Positions 11,055 through 19,288 of a stretch of 64,000 bases of DNA are shown here, in pieces (positions within the stretch are counted from its first letter, which is position 1; every line of letters starts with the position of its first letter). The translations under genes were made by a program, and so were the position numbers. The DNA comes from Rhodococcus ruber NBRC 15591 (lineage in GTDB: Bacteria > Actinomycetota > Actinomycetes > Mycobacteriales > Mycobacteriaceae). The DNA lies in assembly GCF_001894945.1 (NCBI RefSeq), contig NZ_BCXE01000022.1:1-64000 (forward strand), read 5' to 3'. The notes under the pieces were generated by a model. The model was not told the origin of the DNA. It saw only the letters and a list, made by a program, of their open reading frames with translations, and did no database searches.

Positions 11055-11282
11055 TCAGTCGACGGGAGAACCGCGGATCCGGGACACCGATCGGGTCTGC
11101 GCCCAGGACTCGGGCTTCAGGTCGTCGACCTGCACGTCCGGGCCATAGAATTCGTGAACCAGGCCGAGGACACGGGCGAGTACCTCCGTGTCCGTGAGAT
11201 CGTCACGAAGCACCACATGCAGTTGCGCCGGAGTGTCGCCGGATTCCGTCGACACCACCAATCGGCAGGCCCAGTCGCTCAT
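11055..11282 (-). CDS. Small hypothetical protein
   Basis: 75 residues starting at the ATG at 11282, preceded by GGGAGA. Soluble, acidic in the middle (RDDLTDTEVLARVLGLVHEF), with no family I can name. A longer in-frame reading upstream is possible but low-complexity. It lies between DUF7144 and Rv1733c-like genes on the same strand. The alpha/beta-looking pattern suggests a small folded protein. Confidence 0.5.
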   Translation of the reverse strand: MSDWACRLVVSTESGDTPAQLHVVLRDDLTDTEVLARVLGLVHEFYGPDVQVDDLKPESWAQTRSVSRIRGSPVD

Positions 11283-11412
11283 GTCGATCTCCCGGCAGGG
11301 CATCGGGACCTCGCGGCAGGGCATGGGTTCGGGCAACCGGATCGCGCACGCCGGTCCGGGCCGAACAGCATCCCGGTATGCACTTGCGTCCGTTCTGCAG
11401 AGGCAGGGTCGG

Positions 11413-12030
11413 TCAGCCCAGCGTCCATCCCGGGCTCCTTCCGACATCGTTCCATTCACGATCCAGGGCCGACACCCGTCGCCGCACGCCGACGCGATGA
11501 ACTCCGTAGACGAGCAGCAGGGCGAGGCCGGAGCCGACCCCCCACACCGTGAGCGCGGCACTGATGCCGGCCACGACGCCGTCCGAGCCCGTCCTGGGCG
11601 CGGCGACGGGATCACCGGTCGAGTCGATCCAGATGTCGATCGTCTCGCCCGGCTCCGCGCCGTACGGCGTCTCCACCCTCCCCGTGCGCGTTTCACCGGT
11701 CGTCGTCGTCCACCGCGCGGTCGCACGGTCCGGGTCGGCCGGGCCCCGGGTCGCGGTGTCCGTCATCGCACCGGCACCCGTCGGGGCGGGTTCCTCGAGG
11801 AGAATCGCTGTCACCTCACGTCGTTCCAGGTGTTCCTGCAACGCCAGCTGGCCGACCCGGGCATAGGTCGCCGTCCCGTACGCGGCGGCGAGCGGCACCA
11901 GCGCGAGCACGAACATCACGACGATCAGAACGAGTGCGGATTCGAATCGCTCGGATCGTCGCATCAGCGGGTTGCCGCTCCACGGAGCGCGGCGCCACAA
12001 CCGGAGGACCAGGGGCTGCTCTGCGTTCAT
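11413..12030 (-). CDS. Rv1733c-family membrane protein, copy 1
   Basis: 205 residues. The N terminus RNPLMRR-like segment (here SGNPLMRRSERFES) is followed by TM1 (about 30-52), a middle domain of about 100 residues with GETIDIWIDSTGDPV, and TM2 (about 148-170). This arrangement is that of Rv1733c, a DosR-regulon antigen of M. tuberculosis. A second copy lies at 52829-53425. Role unknown; in mycobacteria the family is linked to hypoxia and dormancy. Confidence 0.75.
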   Translation of the reverse strand: MNAEQPLVLRLWRRAPWSGNPLMRRSERFESALVLIVVMFVLALVPLAAAYGTATYARVGQLALQEHLERREVTAILLEEPAPTGAGAMTDTATRGPADPDRATARWTTTTGETRTGRVETPYGAEPGETIDIWIDSTGDPVAAPRTGSDGVVAGISAALTVWGVGSGLALLLVYGVHRVGVRRRVSALDREWNDVGRSPGWTLG

Positions 12031-12116
12031 CTCGAAACTCCTGCAGTTACTTGACTACAGTGTTCCGCCGACGACGGTGCGTGGCGTAGGGCACAAGGTC
12101 ACCGCTCCTCCGCAGA

Positions 12117-12428
12117 TCAGGAGCGAGGGTGGCCCGGCCGACCGTCCGGGGCCGACGGACCCGGGGGCTCGGTGCCCGCGGCGTACTCCTGCATCGGCAC
12201 GGCGTGGGCCGACCACGCCTTCATCACCGGATCGACGATCCGCCAGGCTTCCTCGGCCTCGTCGCCCCGGATGAACAACGTCGGGTCGTTGTGGAGCATC
12301 CCGGGGAGCAGGTTGGCGTAGGGAGTCCGGCCCGACGCCGGCTCCCACAATTCGAGTTCGGTTCCGTTCGTCGCCCCGGATGTATCGCGGTCCCGTCGGG
12401 GCACGCCGACGGAACTCGTTGCGCTCAC
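12117..12428 (-). pseudogene. C-terminal remnant of glucose-6-phosphate dehydrogenase
   Basis: 103 codons. The stretch from YANLLPGMLHNDPTLFIRGD through EAEEAWRIVDPVMKAW to YAAGTEPPGP matches the extreme C-terminal part of glucose-6-phosphate dehydrogenase. The whole N-terminal cofactor domain and active-site lysine/histidine motifs are missing, so it cannot be an active enzyme. Yet the frame is open and its GTG overlaps the stop of the upstream glutamine amidotransferase gene as GTGA. It is therefore probably still translated by coupling. Either a decaying zwf remnant left by a rearrangement or a domesticated fragment. Confidence 0.7.
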
Positions 12429-13261
12429 CGGGCCGGTTCGAGCGGCCGGAACGGCCGGATCTCGTCCTCGCCGGGCCGGACCACGCCCGCGGAGGACTCC
12501 GGCATCTCGTTCCATGCGCCCGGTAGATCGCGTAGGGGTTCGGACACGATGAAGCGGGTCTCGGCGCCGAGCTGATGCAGCACCTCGACCTCCGGATGCA
12601 GTTCGAGGAGTTTGGCGAGCTTGGTGGAGTAGAACAGCGACCGGCTCTTACCCTCGCTGGAATAGCGGAACACCCACATCGACTCGCCGTCCGTGGTCGC
12701 CACCGTCATCTGTACGGGGTGCTCGATCCCATGGGTGCGCGCGGCCTGCTCCACGTATCCGACGGCCCGGGCGACGGCAGTGAACGGGTCCTCGGTGAGG
12801 CCGAACGTCAGCGCGAGGTAGAACAGCATCTCGGAATCGGTCGAGCCCTCGATGTCGGGATACAGTGCCGGATCCACGGCCAGCACCAGCTCGCGCTTGA
12901 TCTCCCGGAACCCGTTGACGACGCCGTTGTGCATCCACAGCCACCGCCCGTGCCGGAAGGGGTGGCAGTTGCTGCGCTGGACACCCGTCCCCGTGGAGGC
13001 ACGCACGTGTGCGAACAGCAGCGGCGTCTCCACCTGGGCGGCGAGTTCGCGAAGGTTCCGGTCGTTCCAGGCCGGGTCGATGCTCTTGAACACCGCCGGC
13101 TCCGGCCCTTTCCCGTACCACCCGATGCCGAAACCGTCACCGTTGGTGGTGGTGGCGCCGAGACGCGAATGCAGGCTCTGGTCGATCAGCGAATGCACCG
13201 GACGGAACAGCAGATCCTCGGCCAGGACCGGATCGCCGGAATACGCCATCCATCTGCACAT
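12425..13261 (-). CDS. Class II glutamine amidotransferase (YafJ/EgtC-like), copy 2
   Basis: 278 residues, paralogue of the gene at 4945-5778. The start MCRWMAYSGDPVLAEDLLF differs from copy 1 at only a few positions, and Cys2 is again the predicted nucleophile. GDGFGIGWYG and LWMHNGVVNGF are kept. ATG at 13261 follows GGAG. It is coupled to the downstream zwf remnant. The two copies are inverted relative to each other across about 7 kb, pointing to a local duplication and later divergence. Confidence 0.88.
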   Translation of the reverse strand: MCRWMAYSGDPVLAEDLLFRPVHSLIDQSLHSRLGATTTNGDGFGIGWYGKGPEPAVFKSIDPAWNDRNLRELAAQVETPLLFAHVRASTGTGVQRSNCHPFRHGRWLWMHNGVVNGFREIKRELVLAVDPALYPDIEGSTDSEMLFYLALTFGLTEDPFTAVARAVGYVEQAARTHGIEHPVQMTVATTDGESMWVFRYSSEGKSRSLFYSTKLAKLLELHPEVEVLHQLGAETRFIVSEPLRDLPGAWNEMPESSAGVVRPGEDEIRPFRPLEPAR

Positions 13262-13387
13262 CTCCCCATTGGACCACCGCTGAGACGTCGAACGCGTTGC
13301 GGAACGGCCACAGTTCGGTCCTCGTTCGTATCGGATCCGCAGTCACCGAGCGCAGTGAGGACAGCTGCGCGTCGGAGCCCGCGGGGT

Positions 13388-13407
13388 TTCGGGGTCTTTA
13401 TCCCCTG
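13388..13407. promoter_or_regulatory. DosR-box-like imperfect palindrome (candidate)
   Basis: TTCGGGGTCTTTATCCCCTG matches the half-sites of the mycobacterial DosR box (TTSGGGAC...GTCCCSAA) at 13 of 20 positions but differs in the centre. It lies about 100 bp upstream of the SHOCT gene at 13504. A weak match; listed because of the dormancy-type genes around it. Confidence 0.3.
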
Positions 13408-13503
13408 GGGAGGCGCTGGATGCGGTGTCATTCTCGATGTGAGGCGCCCGATATCGCGAGGGTTCGGTCCCATCGCCGGGTCCGCTCACAGGAGGTTCAC
13501 ATC

Positions 13504-13917
13504 ATGGATTCGTTCTGGGATTACGTGTGGTACACGATCATCGTGTTCGCCTTCGTGGCGTATCTGATCGTGCTGTTCCAGATCTTGGTCGACCTGTTCC
13601 GCGATCACACCGTGTCCGGTTTCGCCAAGACCCTCTGGGTGATCGGACTGGTCGTCCTCCCGTACCTGACCGCGTTCGTCTACCTGATCGCCCGGGGTCG
13701 CGGCATGGCGGAGCGGTCGATGCGTGCCCAGCAGGAGACCAAGCAGGCCACCGACGAGTACATCCGGCAGGTGGCCGGCAAGTCCCCGGCCGAGCAGATC
13801 GCCGATGCGAAGGCGCTGTACGACTCGGGCGCGATCACCCAGGCGGAGTTCGAGCAGCTCAAGGCCTCGGCTCTGGGACAGACATCCGCGGGACAGACCG
13901 GAATGCAGGTCCGGTAG
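13504..13917 (+). CDS. PLDc_N/SHOCT-domain membrane protein
   Basis: 137 residues. Two membrane segments (about 10-32 and 42-62) form the phospholipase-D-nuclease N-terminal-like domain (WVIGLVVLPYLTAFVYLIARG). A SHOCT domain closes the protein (EQIADAKALYDSGAITQAEF, about 100-120). The ATG follows a strong AGGAGG site. This architecture is common in actinobacterial stress genes; SHOCT is thought to mediate oligomerisation. Followed by a strong terminator hairpin. Confidence 0.88.
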   Translation: MDSFWDYVWYTIIVFAFVAYLIVLFQILVDLFRDHTVSGFAKTLWVIGLVVLPYLTAFVYLIARGRGMAERSMRAQQETKQATDEYIRQVAGKSPAEQIADAKALYDSGAITQAEFEQLKASALGQTSAGQTGMQVR

Positions 13918-13935
13918 GGCCGACCTGCACGGCCT

Positions 13936-13972
13936 TTCCGAGGACCGGCTCGCAGCGAGCCGGTCCTCGGAA
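13936..13972 (+). terminator. 17-bp perfect hairpin terminator
   Basis: Perfect 17-bp inverted repeat (13936-13952 with 13956-13972) and a 3-base loop (CAG), starting about 20 bp after the SHOCT gene stop. No U-run follows, as is usual in actinobacteria. Confidence 0.75.
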
Positions 13973-14123
13973 TGCTCGAAGCATGCCGGCGGCGGCTGGC
14001 CGGACATCGAAGACGTCGACGGGATTCCCGGCCGAACCTGGACGGTCGGGTGGAGTTCCGCCCGAGGAGGCATCTGCCCCATCGGGTTTCGCTGCATTGT
14101 GCGCCGACCCCGAGCGGCGCCGG

Positions 14124-16478
14124 TCAATCGATCGAGAACCAGGCCCGCACCTGCGCCTCGTGGTCGACATAGCGTTCGCCGGAAACGTCGACGACGACCT
14201 TGTCGATCGCGCCCCCGGTGAACGGGAACGGGGACACGTAGTCCGGGGTGACCGGAGAGGCACTGTCACGCCCGACGCAGATGCCGTCACCGACAAGGCA
14301 GAACACCCCCGGCTGGGTGACGATCTCGCCGGTGGCCACCTGTCGATCGTCGACGTAGAGAGTCAGGGTGCCGGCGAAGCCCGGCATCGCCGGGTCGGAG
14401 TTCTTCCCGGAGACGGCGAATTCGGCGGTGCACACGTGCGCGCCGGGGGTGATGTCCCGATCGGCGACGACTGTCTGCAGGTGCGTGCCGACCCAGTTGA
14501 AGGCGTAACGCAGACGGCGGTCCTTGACGTAGAGGCTGTGGCCGCCGGCCAGGCCGCCGTGGGCGTAGAGGACCCCCTCGGCATCGGCCGAGTCCAGGTG
14601 GACTCCGGCGACGATCGCGTAGGACCGTCCGGTGATCGCGACGCCGGCCGCCTCGGGGACGTCCGCACAGTCGGGGTAGTAGACGTAGCGGTCTCGCGCC
14701 TTTCCCGGGCGGGGGCGTTCGGCGAGCACCTGTTCGAGGGCGCTGCGGTCGTCCAGCGGTAGCCCGTGGTAGCGGCCGGCGTAGTAGAACCACAGACTCT
14801 TCAGGGTTTCCAGCCGCTCGGGCTCGGCGTCGGCGAGGTCGTGCAGTTGCGCCCGATCCTCCGCGAGGTGGTACAGCTCCCACACATCGGTGTCGAATCG
14901 GCCCCACCCGGACAGCGGTGGATGCACGGAACAGACGAGCCACCCGTCGTGATACAGCGAACGCTGCCCCAGCATCGTGTAGAACTGCACGGCCTTGCCC
15001 GGTGCCGTGGGATCGGTCAGTGAGACCGCGAAACTCTCTCCCTCGAGCGGACTCTGGGTGTACCCCTTCAGAACCTCGGGCGGGGTGATGCCGAGCAGCT
15101 CGTAGATCGTCGGGACGACGTCGACGGCGTGGACGTATTGGCCCCGGGGCTCGGGCGCGGGTGGGATCTTCGCCGGCCACGAGACCACACACATGTCGGC
15201 GACGCCGCCCTCGTAACCGGCCCAGCGCTTCCAGTACGGAAAGGGGGTGTCGAAGGCCCATGCCCAGCCGGTGTTGTAGTGGTTGTACGACGTCGGACCG
15301 CCGAGCTCGTCGATGTGGGGAAGGTTCCCCTCGGTCGTGTCGGGGATCCCGTTGAAGAACCGCCACTCGTTGAACGATCCGTTCGGCCCGCCCTCACCGC
15401 TGGCCCCGTTGTCGGAAACCACGACGATGATCGTGTTGTCGAGTTCACCGGACTCCTCGAGCAGATCGATCACGCGGCCGAGCTGGTCGTCCGTGTAGGA
15501 GATGTAGCCGGCGAAGACCTCGGCCATGCGAACGAACAGGCGCTGCTCGTCGGCGGTGAGCGAATCCCAGGGCCGGACGGTGTCGAGCAGCGGCCACGGC
15601 TGCCCGTCGGGGCCGGTGGTGGCCGGCTCCCCGTGCGGATTGATCGGGGAAAGCTCGGTGTCCTCGGGCAGCAGCCCGAGGTTTTTCTGCCGCTGCAATA
15701 TCTCGGCGCGGATGGCCTCGTAGCCCTGGTCGAACTTTCCCTTGTACCGGTCGGCCCATTCGGTGAAGACGTGGTGCGGCGCGTGCCCGGCCTGCGGGGC
15801 CAGGTACATGAAGAACGGCTTGTCCGGATCGACGACCTTGGCGTCGCGGATGAATTCTATTGCCTTGTCCGCCAGATCTTTCGACAGGTGGTAGCCGTCC
15901 TCCGGGGTGCCGGGGGCGTCGACCGGATGGTTGTCGTACACCAGGTCGGGGTACCAGCTGCTCGACTCGCCGCCGAGGAAGCCGTAGAAGCGCTCGAAGC
16001 CACGGCCCAGCGGCCACCGGGACTTGACCGCCGACATGTTCATCTCGTCGCCGGGGGTCAGGTGCCACTTGCCGACACAGTAGGTGTTCCACCCTCGTTC
16101 ACCCAGCACCTCGGAGACGAACCCGTTCTCGAACGGTATGTGGGTGGAGATGCCCGGGAACCCGGAGCTGAACTCGGCGATGGTGGCCATGCCGTTGGTC
16201 GTCGCGTTGCGCCCGGTCAGCAGCGAGGCGCGGGTCGGGGAGCACAGCGCGGTGGTGTGGAAGTTCGAGTACTTCACACCCCGCTCCGCGATCCGGCGCA
16301 TCGTGGGAGTTTCGATCGGGCCCCCGAAGATGTCCATGCTGCCGTATCCGACGTCGTCCCACGCGATGATCAGGACGTTCGGGGCGCCGTCCGGTGCCCG
16401 CACGGGCAGGTACGGGGCCCAGTCCGGGACGGAGTCGCGTATGTCGACTGCGATTTTTCCGCGGTGAGTCGGTCCCAT
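14124..16478 (-). CDS. Arylsulfatase (type I sulfatase)
   Basis: 784 residues. The formylglycine motif CSPTRASLLTGR begins at Cys79, so activation by a formylglycine-generating enzyme encoded elsewhere is expected. Metal-binding WDDVGYG (residues 40-46) and VGKWHL are present. Residues from about 560 onward form the C-terminal region, ending with a beta-rich extension. No signal peptide is visible, suggesting a cytosolic enzyme of the large PAS-like arylsulfatase group. Start ATG at 16478 follows GAGGGG. Probably releases sulfate from aryl or alkyl sulfate esters; it stands alone in its operon. Confidence 0.92.
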   Translation of the reverse strand: MGPTHRGKIAVDIRDSVPDWAPYLPVRAPDGAPNVLIIAWDDVGYGSMDIFGGPIETPTMRRIAERGVKYSNFHTTALCSPTRASLLTGRNATTNGMATIAEFSSGFPGISTHIPFENGFVSEVLGERGWNTYCVGKWHLTPGDEMNMSAVKSRWPLGRGFERFYGFLGGESSSWYPDLVYDNHPVDAPGTPEDGYHLSKDLADKAIEFIRDAKVVDPDKPFFMYLAPQAGHAPHHVFTEWADRYKGKFDQGYEAIRAEILQRQKNLGLLPEDTELSPINPHGEPATTGPDGQPWPLLDTVRPWDSLTADEQRLFVRMAEVFAGYISYTDDQLGRVIDLLEESGELDNTIIVVVSDNGASGEGGPNGSFNEWRFFNGIPDTTEGNLPHIDELGGPTSYNHYNTGWAWAFDTPFPYWKRWAGYEGGVADMCVVSWPAKIPPAPEPRGQYVHAVDVVPTIYELLGITPPEVLKGYTQSPLEGESFAVSLTDPTAPGKAVQFYTMLGQRSLYHDGWLVCSVHPPLSGWGRFDTDVWELYHLAEDRAQLHDLADAEPERLETLKSLWFYYAGRYHGLPLDDRSALEQVLAERPRPGKARDRYVYYPDCADVPEAAGVAITGRSYAIVAGVHLDSADAEGVLYAHGGLAGGHSLYVKDRRLRYAFNWVGTHLQTVVADRDITPGAHVCTAEFAVSGKNSDPAMPGFAGTLTLYVDDRQVATGEIVTQPGVFCLVGDGICVGRDSASPVTPDYVSPFPFTGGAIDKVVVDVSGERYVDHEAQVRAWFSID

Positions 16479-16679
16479 GACGACACCCCTCGTTTCGGGC
16501 GGACCTGCCGGTCTCGGTGTCCTGAGCGTACCGACCGGCCCATCCGGCAGATGCCGGATCGTCCGTATTCGTCGAAGCTCTGCCCGGCACAGTCCGGAAT
16601 CGTCAGAATGGAATCGCGCTGCTCCTCCCGGGCGAGCGACCCGAGACAGCGACAGCGGCGCTTCGAGAAGGGCCCGACC

Positions 16680-17156
16680 ATGATTTGGCTCGTTCTGGCG
16701 TTCCTCGGGATTCCCCTGTGGCTGTGCGCGGCCGCACTCGTCGTTCTGCTGCGCGGACGCAGCCGGATCAAGCACCTTCCCGAAGCGTTCTCCTGCAAGT
16801 CCCGGTCAGTCTCGGGTGAACTCCCGGGACTGAAACCGGACTTCGCTCGGATCACCGGCGTCGGCCACTGGATCCACACGGTACTGGTGCTGCACGGCGG
16901 GAACCCGTTCCTCAGCCGCACGAGCCTGCTCGGGATCCAGGCCGTGGAGAGTGGACCGTCCGACCTCGCTCCCGGAACCAACGGGATCGACGACCCGGTC
17001 GCGGTCCGTTTCCGGCACGACTCCGGCGCGACCCTGGAGATGGTGGGCGCCCGCCGAGACCTTGCGACGCTGCTCGGGCCGTTCGCCCAGCAACGGTTGC
17101 CGACCGACACCTCCACGAACCACCTGTCCCCGCCGTCCGGCACCACACCGCCATGA
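16680..17156 (+). CDS. Hypothetical protein with one N-terminal TM (DUF2550-like arrangement)
   Basis: 158 residues. A single TM (about 3-24) ends in the basic RGRSRIK, followed by a soluble domain of about 110 residues and a Pro/Thr-rich tail. The layout resembles DUF2550 proteins of mycolic-acid bacteria, but similarity is too weak to assert. The stop overlaps the start of the downstream antiporter (ATGA), so the pair forms an operon. Confidence 0.6.
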   Translation: MIWLVLAFLGIPLWLCAAALVVLLRGRSRIKHLPEAFSCKSRSVSGELPGLKPDFARITGVGHWIHTVLVLHGGNPFLSRTSLLGIQAVESGPSDLAPGTNGIDDPVAVRFRHDSGATLEMVGARRDLATLLGPFAQQRLPTDTSTNHLSPPSGTTPP

Positions 17157-18472
17157 CCTGGGCGCTCCCTGCCATCGCCGGAATCCTGCTCGTCTTCGCC
17201 GCGATTTCCGGACGCGTCGCGGGTACACCGATCACCGCCCCGATCGTCTTCACCGCCGGCGGTCTGCTCGTCGGCGGGGAGGCCGCCGGACTGATCGATG
17301 TCGACGCGGCGAGCGAGACGGTGAAACTGCTCGCCGAGGTAACGCTTGCGCTCGTGCTGTTCTCCGACGCCTCGCGCGTCGATCTCTCCGCCCTGCGGAC
17401 CGAAATCTCGCTTCCCGCCAGGTTGCTCGGCCTGGGTCTGCCCTTGACCATCGCGGCCGGGTTCGCCGCCGCGCTGGTCGTCCTCGGTGATCTGGCCTGG
17501 CCGGAGGCGCTCCTGCTCGCGGTGATTCTCGCACCGACCGACGCGGCCCTCGGTCAGGCGGTGGTGACCCTACCGATCCTGCCGTCACGGGTACGACAGG
17601 GCCTGAATGTCGAAAGCGGACTCAACGACGGCATCTGCGTGCCGCTGTTCCTGATCGTGCTGGCCGTCGCACGTGCGGAATCCGGTGCGATTGGCGACGG
17701 CGCCGCGGTCCGATTGGTCGCCGAGCAGATCGGATTCGGCATCGTCGCCGGCGTCGGCGCCGGCGCGATCGCCGGCACCGTCCTGGTCGTGGTCGGCCGC
17801 CGCTACCCGCTCGACCACCTCTGGAGGCAGATCGTCCCGGTGGCCGCCGCGGCACTCGCCTACACCGTCGCGGTCCCGCTGGGTGGCTCGGGCTTCATCG
17901 CGGCGTTCGTCGGCGGGCTGACCTTCGGCGCACTCGAGCGGCGGAGTGAGGGCGAGGTCTCTCACCTGATCGACGAGACCGGCGACCTGTTCAACGCTGT
18001 GACCTTCATCGTCTTCGGCGCCGTGCTGCTCGGACCGGCCCTCGGGCGACTGTCGTGGACGATGGCGGTCTACGCCGTGCTCAGCCTGACCGTCGTCCGG
18101 ATGGTGCCCGTCGCGCTCGCCCTGATCGGCCTCCACGCCCGCGGACCGACCGTCGCCTTCGTCGGCTGGTTCGGCCCGCGCGGGCTCGCGACGATCGTCT
18201 TCGCCATTCTGATCCTCGAGGAGCCCGGCGAACTCCCACACGAGGATCTCCTGCTCACGACCGCCATCGTGACGATCGCGGTATCGGTGCTTGCCCACGG
18301 GGTCACTGCCGCTCCCCTCGCGGTCCGCTACGCGCACTGGTTCGAACGGCATCCCCGTCGGCTGTCCCCGCCCCTGGAAGGCGAAAGGACAGCCGGACAT
18401 GCAGATGCGGCGCACCCTCACAGACCCGGTGGCCTGGACGATTCGACCGCCGACTCTTCCGGCAACGACTAA
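17153..18472 (+). CDS. Cation:proton antiporter, CPA1 (NhaP-type)
   Basis: 439 residues with about 12 membrane segments. The transport core shows ILAPTDAALGQAVV and GLNVESGLNDGICVP, the CPA1 ion-binding motifs. FVGWFGPRGLATIVFA near residue 340 is a conserved late helix. Predicted Na+(K+)/H+ exchange at the plasma membrane for pH and sodium tolerance. The last 45 residues are hydrophilic. Coupled to the single-TM protein upstream. Confidence 0.9.
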   Translation: MTWALPAIAGILLVFAAISGRVAGTPITAPIVFTAGGLLVGGEAAGLIDVDAASETVKLLAEVTLALVLFSDASRVDLSALRTEISLPARLLGLGLPLTIAAGFAAALVVLGDLAWPEALLLAVILAPTDAALGQAVVTLPILPSRVRQGLNVESGLNDGICVPLFLIVLAVARAESGAIGDGAAVRLVAEQIGFGIVAGVGAGAIAGTVLVVVGRRYPLDHLWRQIVPVAAAALAYTVAVPLGGSGFIAAFVGGLTFGALERRSEGEVSHLIDETGDLFNAVTFIVFGAVLLGPALGRLSWTMAVYAVLSLTVVRMVPVALALIGLHARGPTVAFVGWFGPRGLATIVFAILILEEPGELPHEDLLLTTAIVTIAVSVLAHGVTAAPLAVRYAHWFERHPRRLSPPLEGERTAGHADAAHPHRPGGLDDSTADSSGND

Positions 18473-18646
18473 GCTCGACGACACCGAGGGCACACGCTGT
18501 CGTCGAGCGATCACCAACTCGCCCCTCCCCACCCGAGAGGCCCTGGCGATGTCTCCCGAACCGGGCGTCGGCATGTCATCCCGCGGGGTAGTCGACCGGT
18601 ACCCCGGTACGCCCAGTCGATCGATCAGCGAGGGGTAAGAAGCGAA

Positions 18647-19114
18647 ATGACCGAAGACACAAGCAGGTCCACCGAGAACATCGACGAACTCGGTCCGGTC
18701 GACTGGATCGTGGTGGAGTTCCCCGGCAGCAGGTTCAGGGGCGAGATCGCACCCGCGCTCGACGACCTCGTCGAGCGGGGGATCGTGCGGGTCCTGGATC
18801 TGCTGCTGTTGAAGAAGGAAACCGACGGATCGCTGGAAGCGTTCGAGCTCTCCGACCTGGACGAAGCCGAGATCGGCGCGTTGCGCTCCTACGAGGCCGA
18901 GCTCGCAATGCTGCTCAGCGAGGAGGACGTCGAAGCGGTTGCCGCGGCCGTCGAGCCCGGCAGCACCGCGGCCCTGCTGGTGTGGGAGAACCTGTGGGCC
19001 GCGCCGTTCGCATCGGCGATACGCCGCGCCGGCGGGCAGCTGGTGGCCAGCGGCCGCATTCCCGTGCAGGCCCTGTTGGCCGCACTCGAAGCAGATGAAC
19101 AAGAAGGAGATTGA
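18647..19114 (+). CDS. DUF6325-family protein, copy 1
   Basis: 155 residues. LGPVDWIVVEFPGSRF, ERGIVRVLDLLLLKKETDGS, and VWENLWAAPFASAIRRAGGQLVASGRIP (given as separate parts in the protein) are the conserved blocks of this stress-associated actinobacterial family. Soluble alpha/beta protein of unknown function. ATG at 18647. It forms a two-gene module with a tiny basic protein; the same module recurs at 21979-22767. Confidence 0.8.
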   Translation: MTEDTSRSTENIDELGPVDWIVVEFPGSRFRGEIAPALDDLVERGIVRVLDLLLLKKETDGSLEAFELSDLDEAEIGALRSYEAELAMLLSEEDVEAVAAAVEPGSTAALLVWENLWAAPFASAIRRAGGQLVASGRIPVQALLAALEADEQEGD

Positions 19115-19115
19115 C

Positions 19116-19280
19116 ATGCCCCTCGCAGCCAGACGAATGCGTCGCGCCGCGGTGATCGGACCCGCACCCGTGGCTCGTACGGCCACCACCGTCGCGACGG
19201 CGGCGGTGGTCGCGCACGGTGTCCGCCGGCGTTCCGACCGACGGGAAGATCGGCGGGAGGACCGTCGAGACCGACGCTGA
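19116..19280 (+). CDS. Tiny basic protein following DUF6325
   Basis: 54 residues from the ATG at 19116, preceded by AAGGAG. Ala/Val-rich hydrophobic core (RTATTVATAAVVAHGVRRR) and an Arg/Asp-rich tail of repeated REDR-like units. It corresponds in position and N-terminal style to the SHOCT protein at 22483-22767 but lacks the SHOCT domain, so it looks like a truncated version. Confidence 0.6.
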   Translation: MPLAARRMRRAAVIGPAPVARTATTVATAAVVAHGVRRRSDRREDRREDRRDRR

Positions 19281-19288
19281 GCCTCGGA

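Noticed and set aside
16460-16680. DosR-type box between the sulfatase and the single-TM gene (GACC-TGCC-GGTC at about 16504-16516)
   Set aside because: Only a 4-bp half-site match; common by chance in GC-rich DNA.
15129-17156. Long plus-strand frame antisense to the sulfatase
   Set aside because: Only its last 159 codons (16680-17156) form a plausible gene; the rest is antisense shadow of a well-supported sulfatase.
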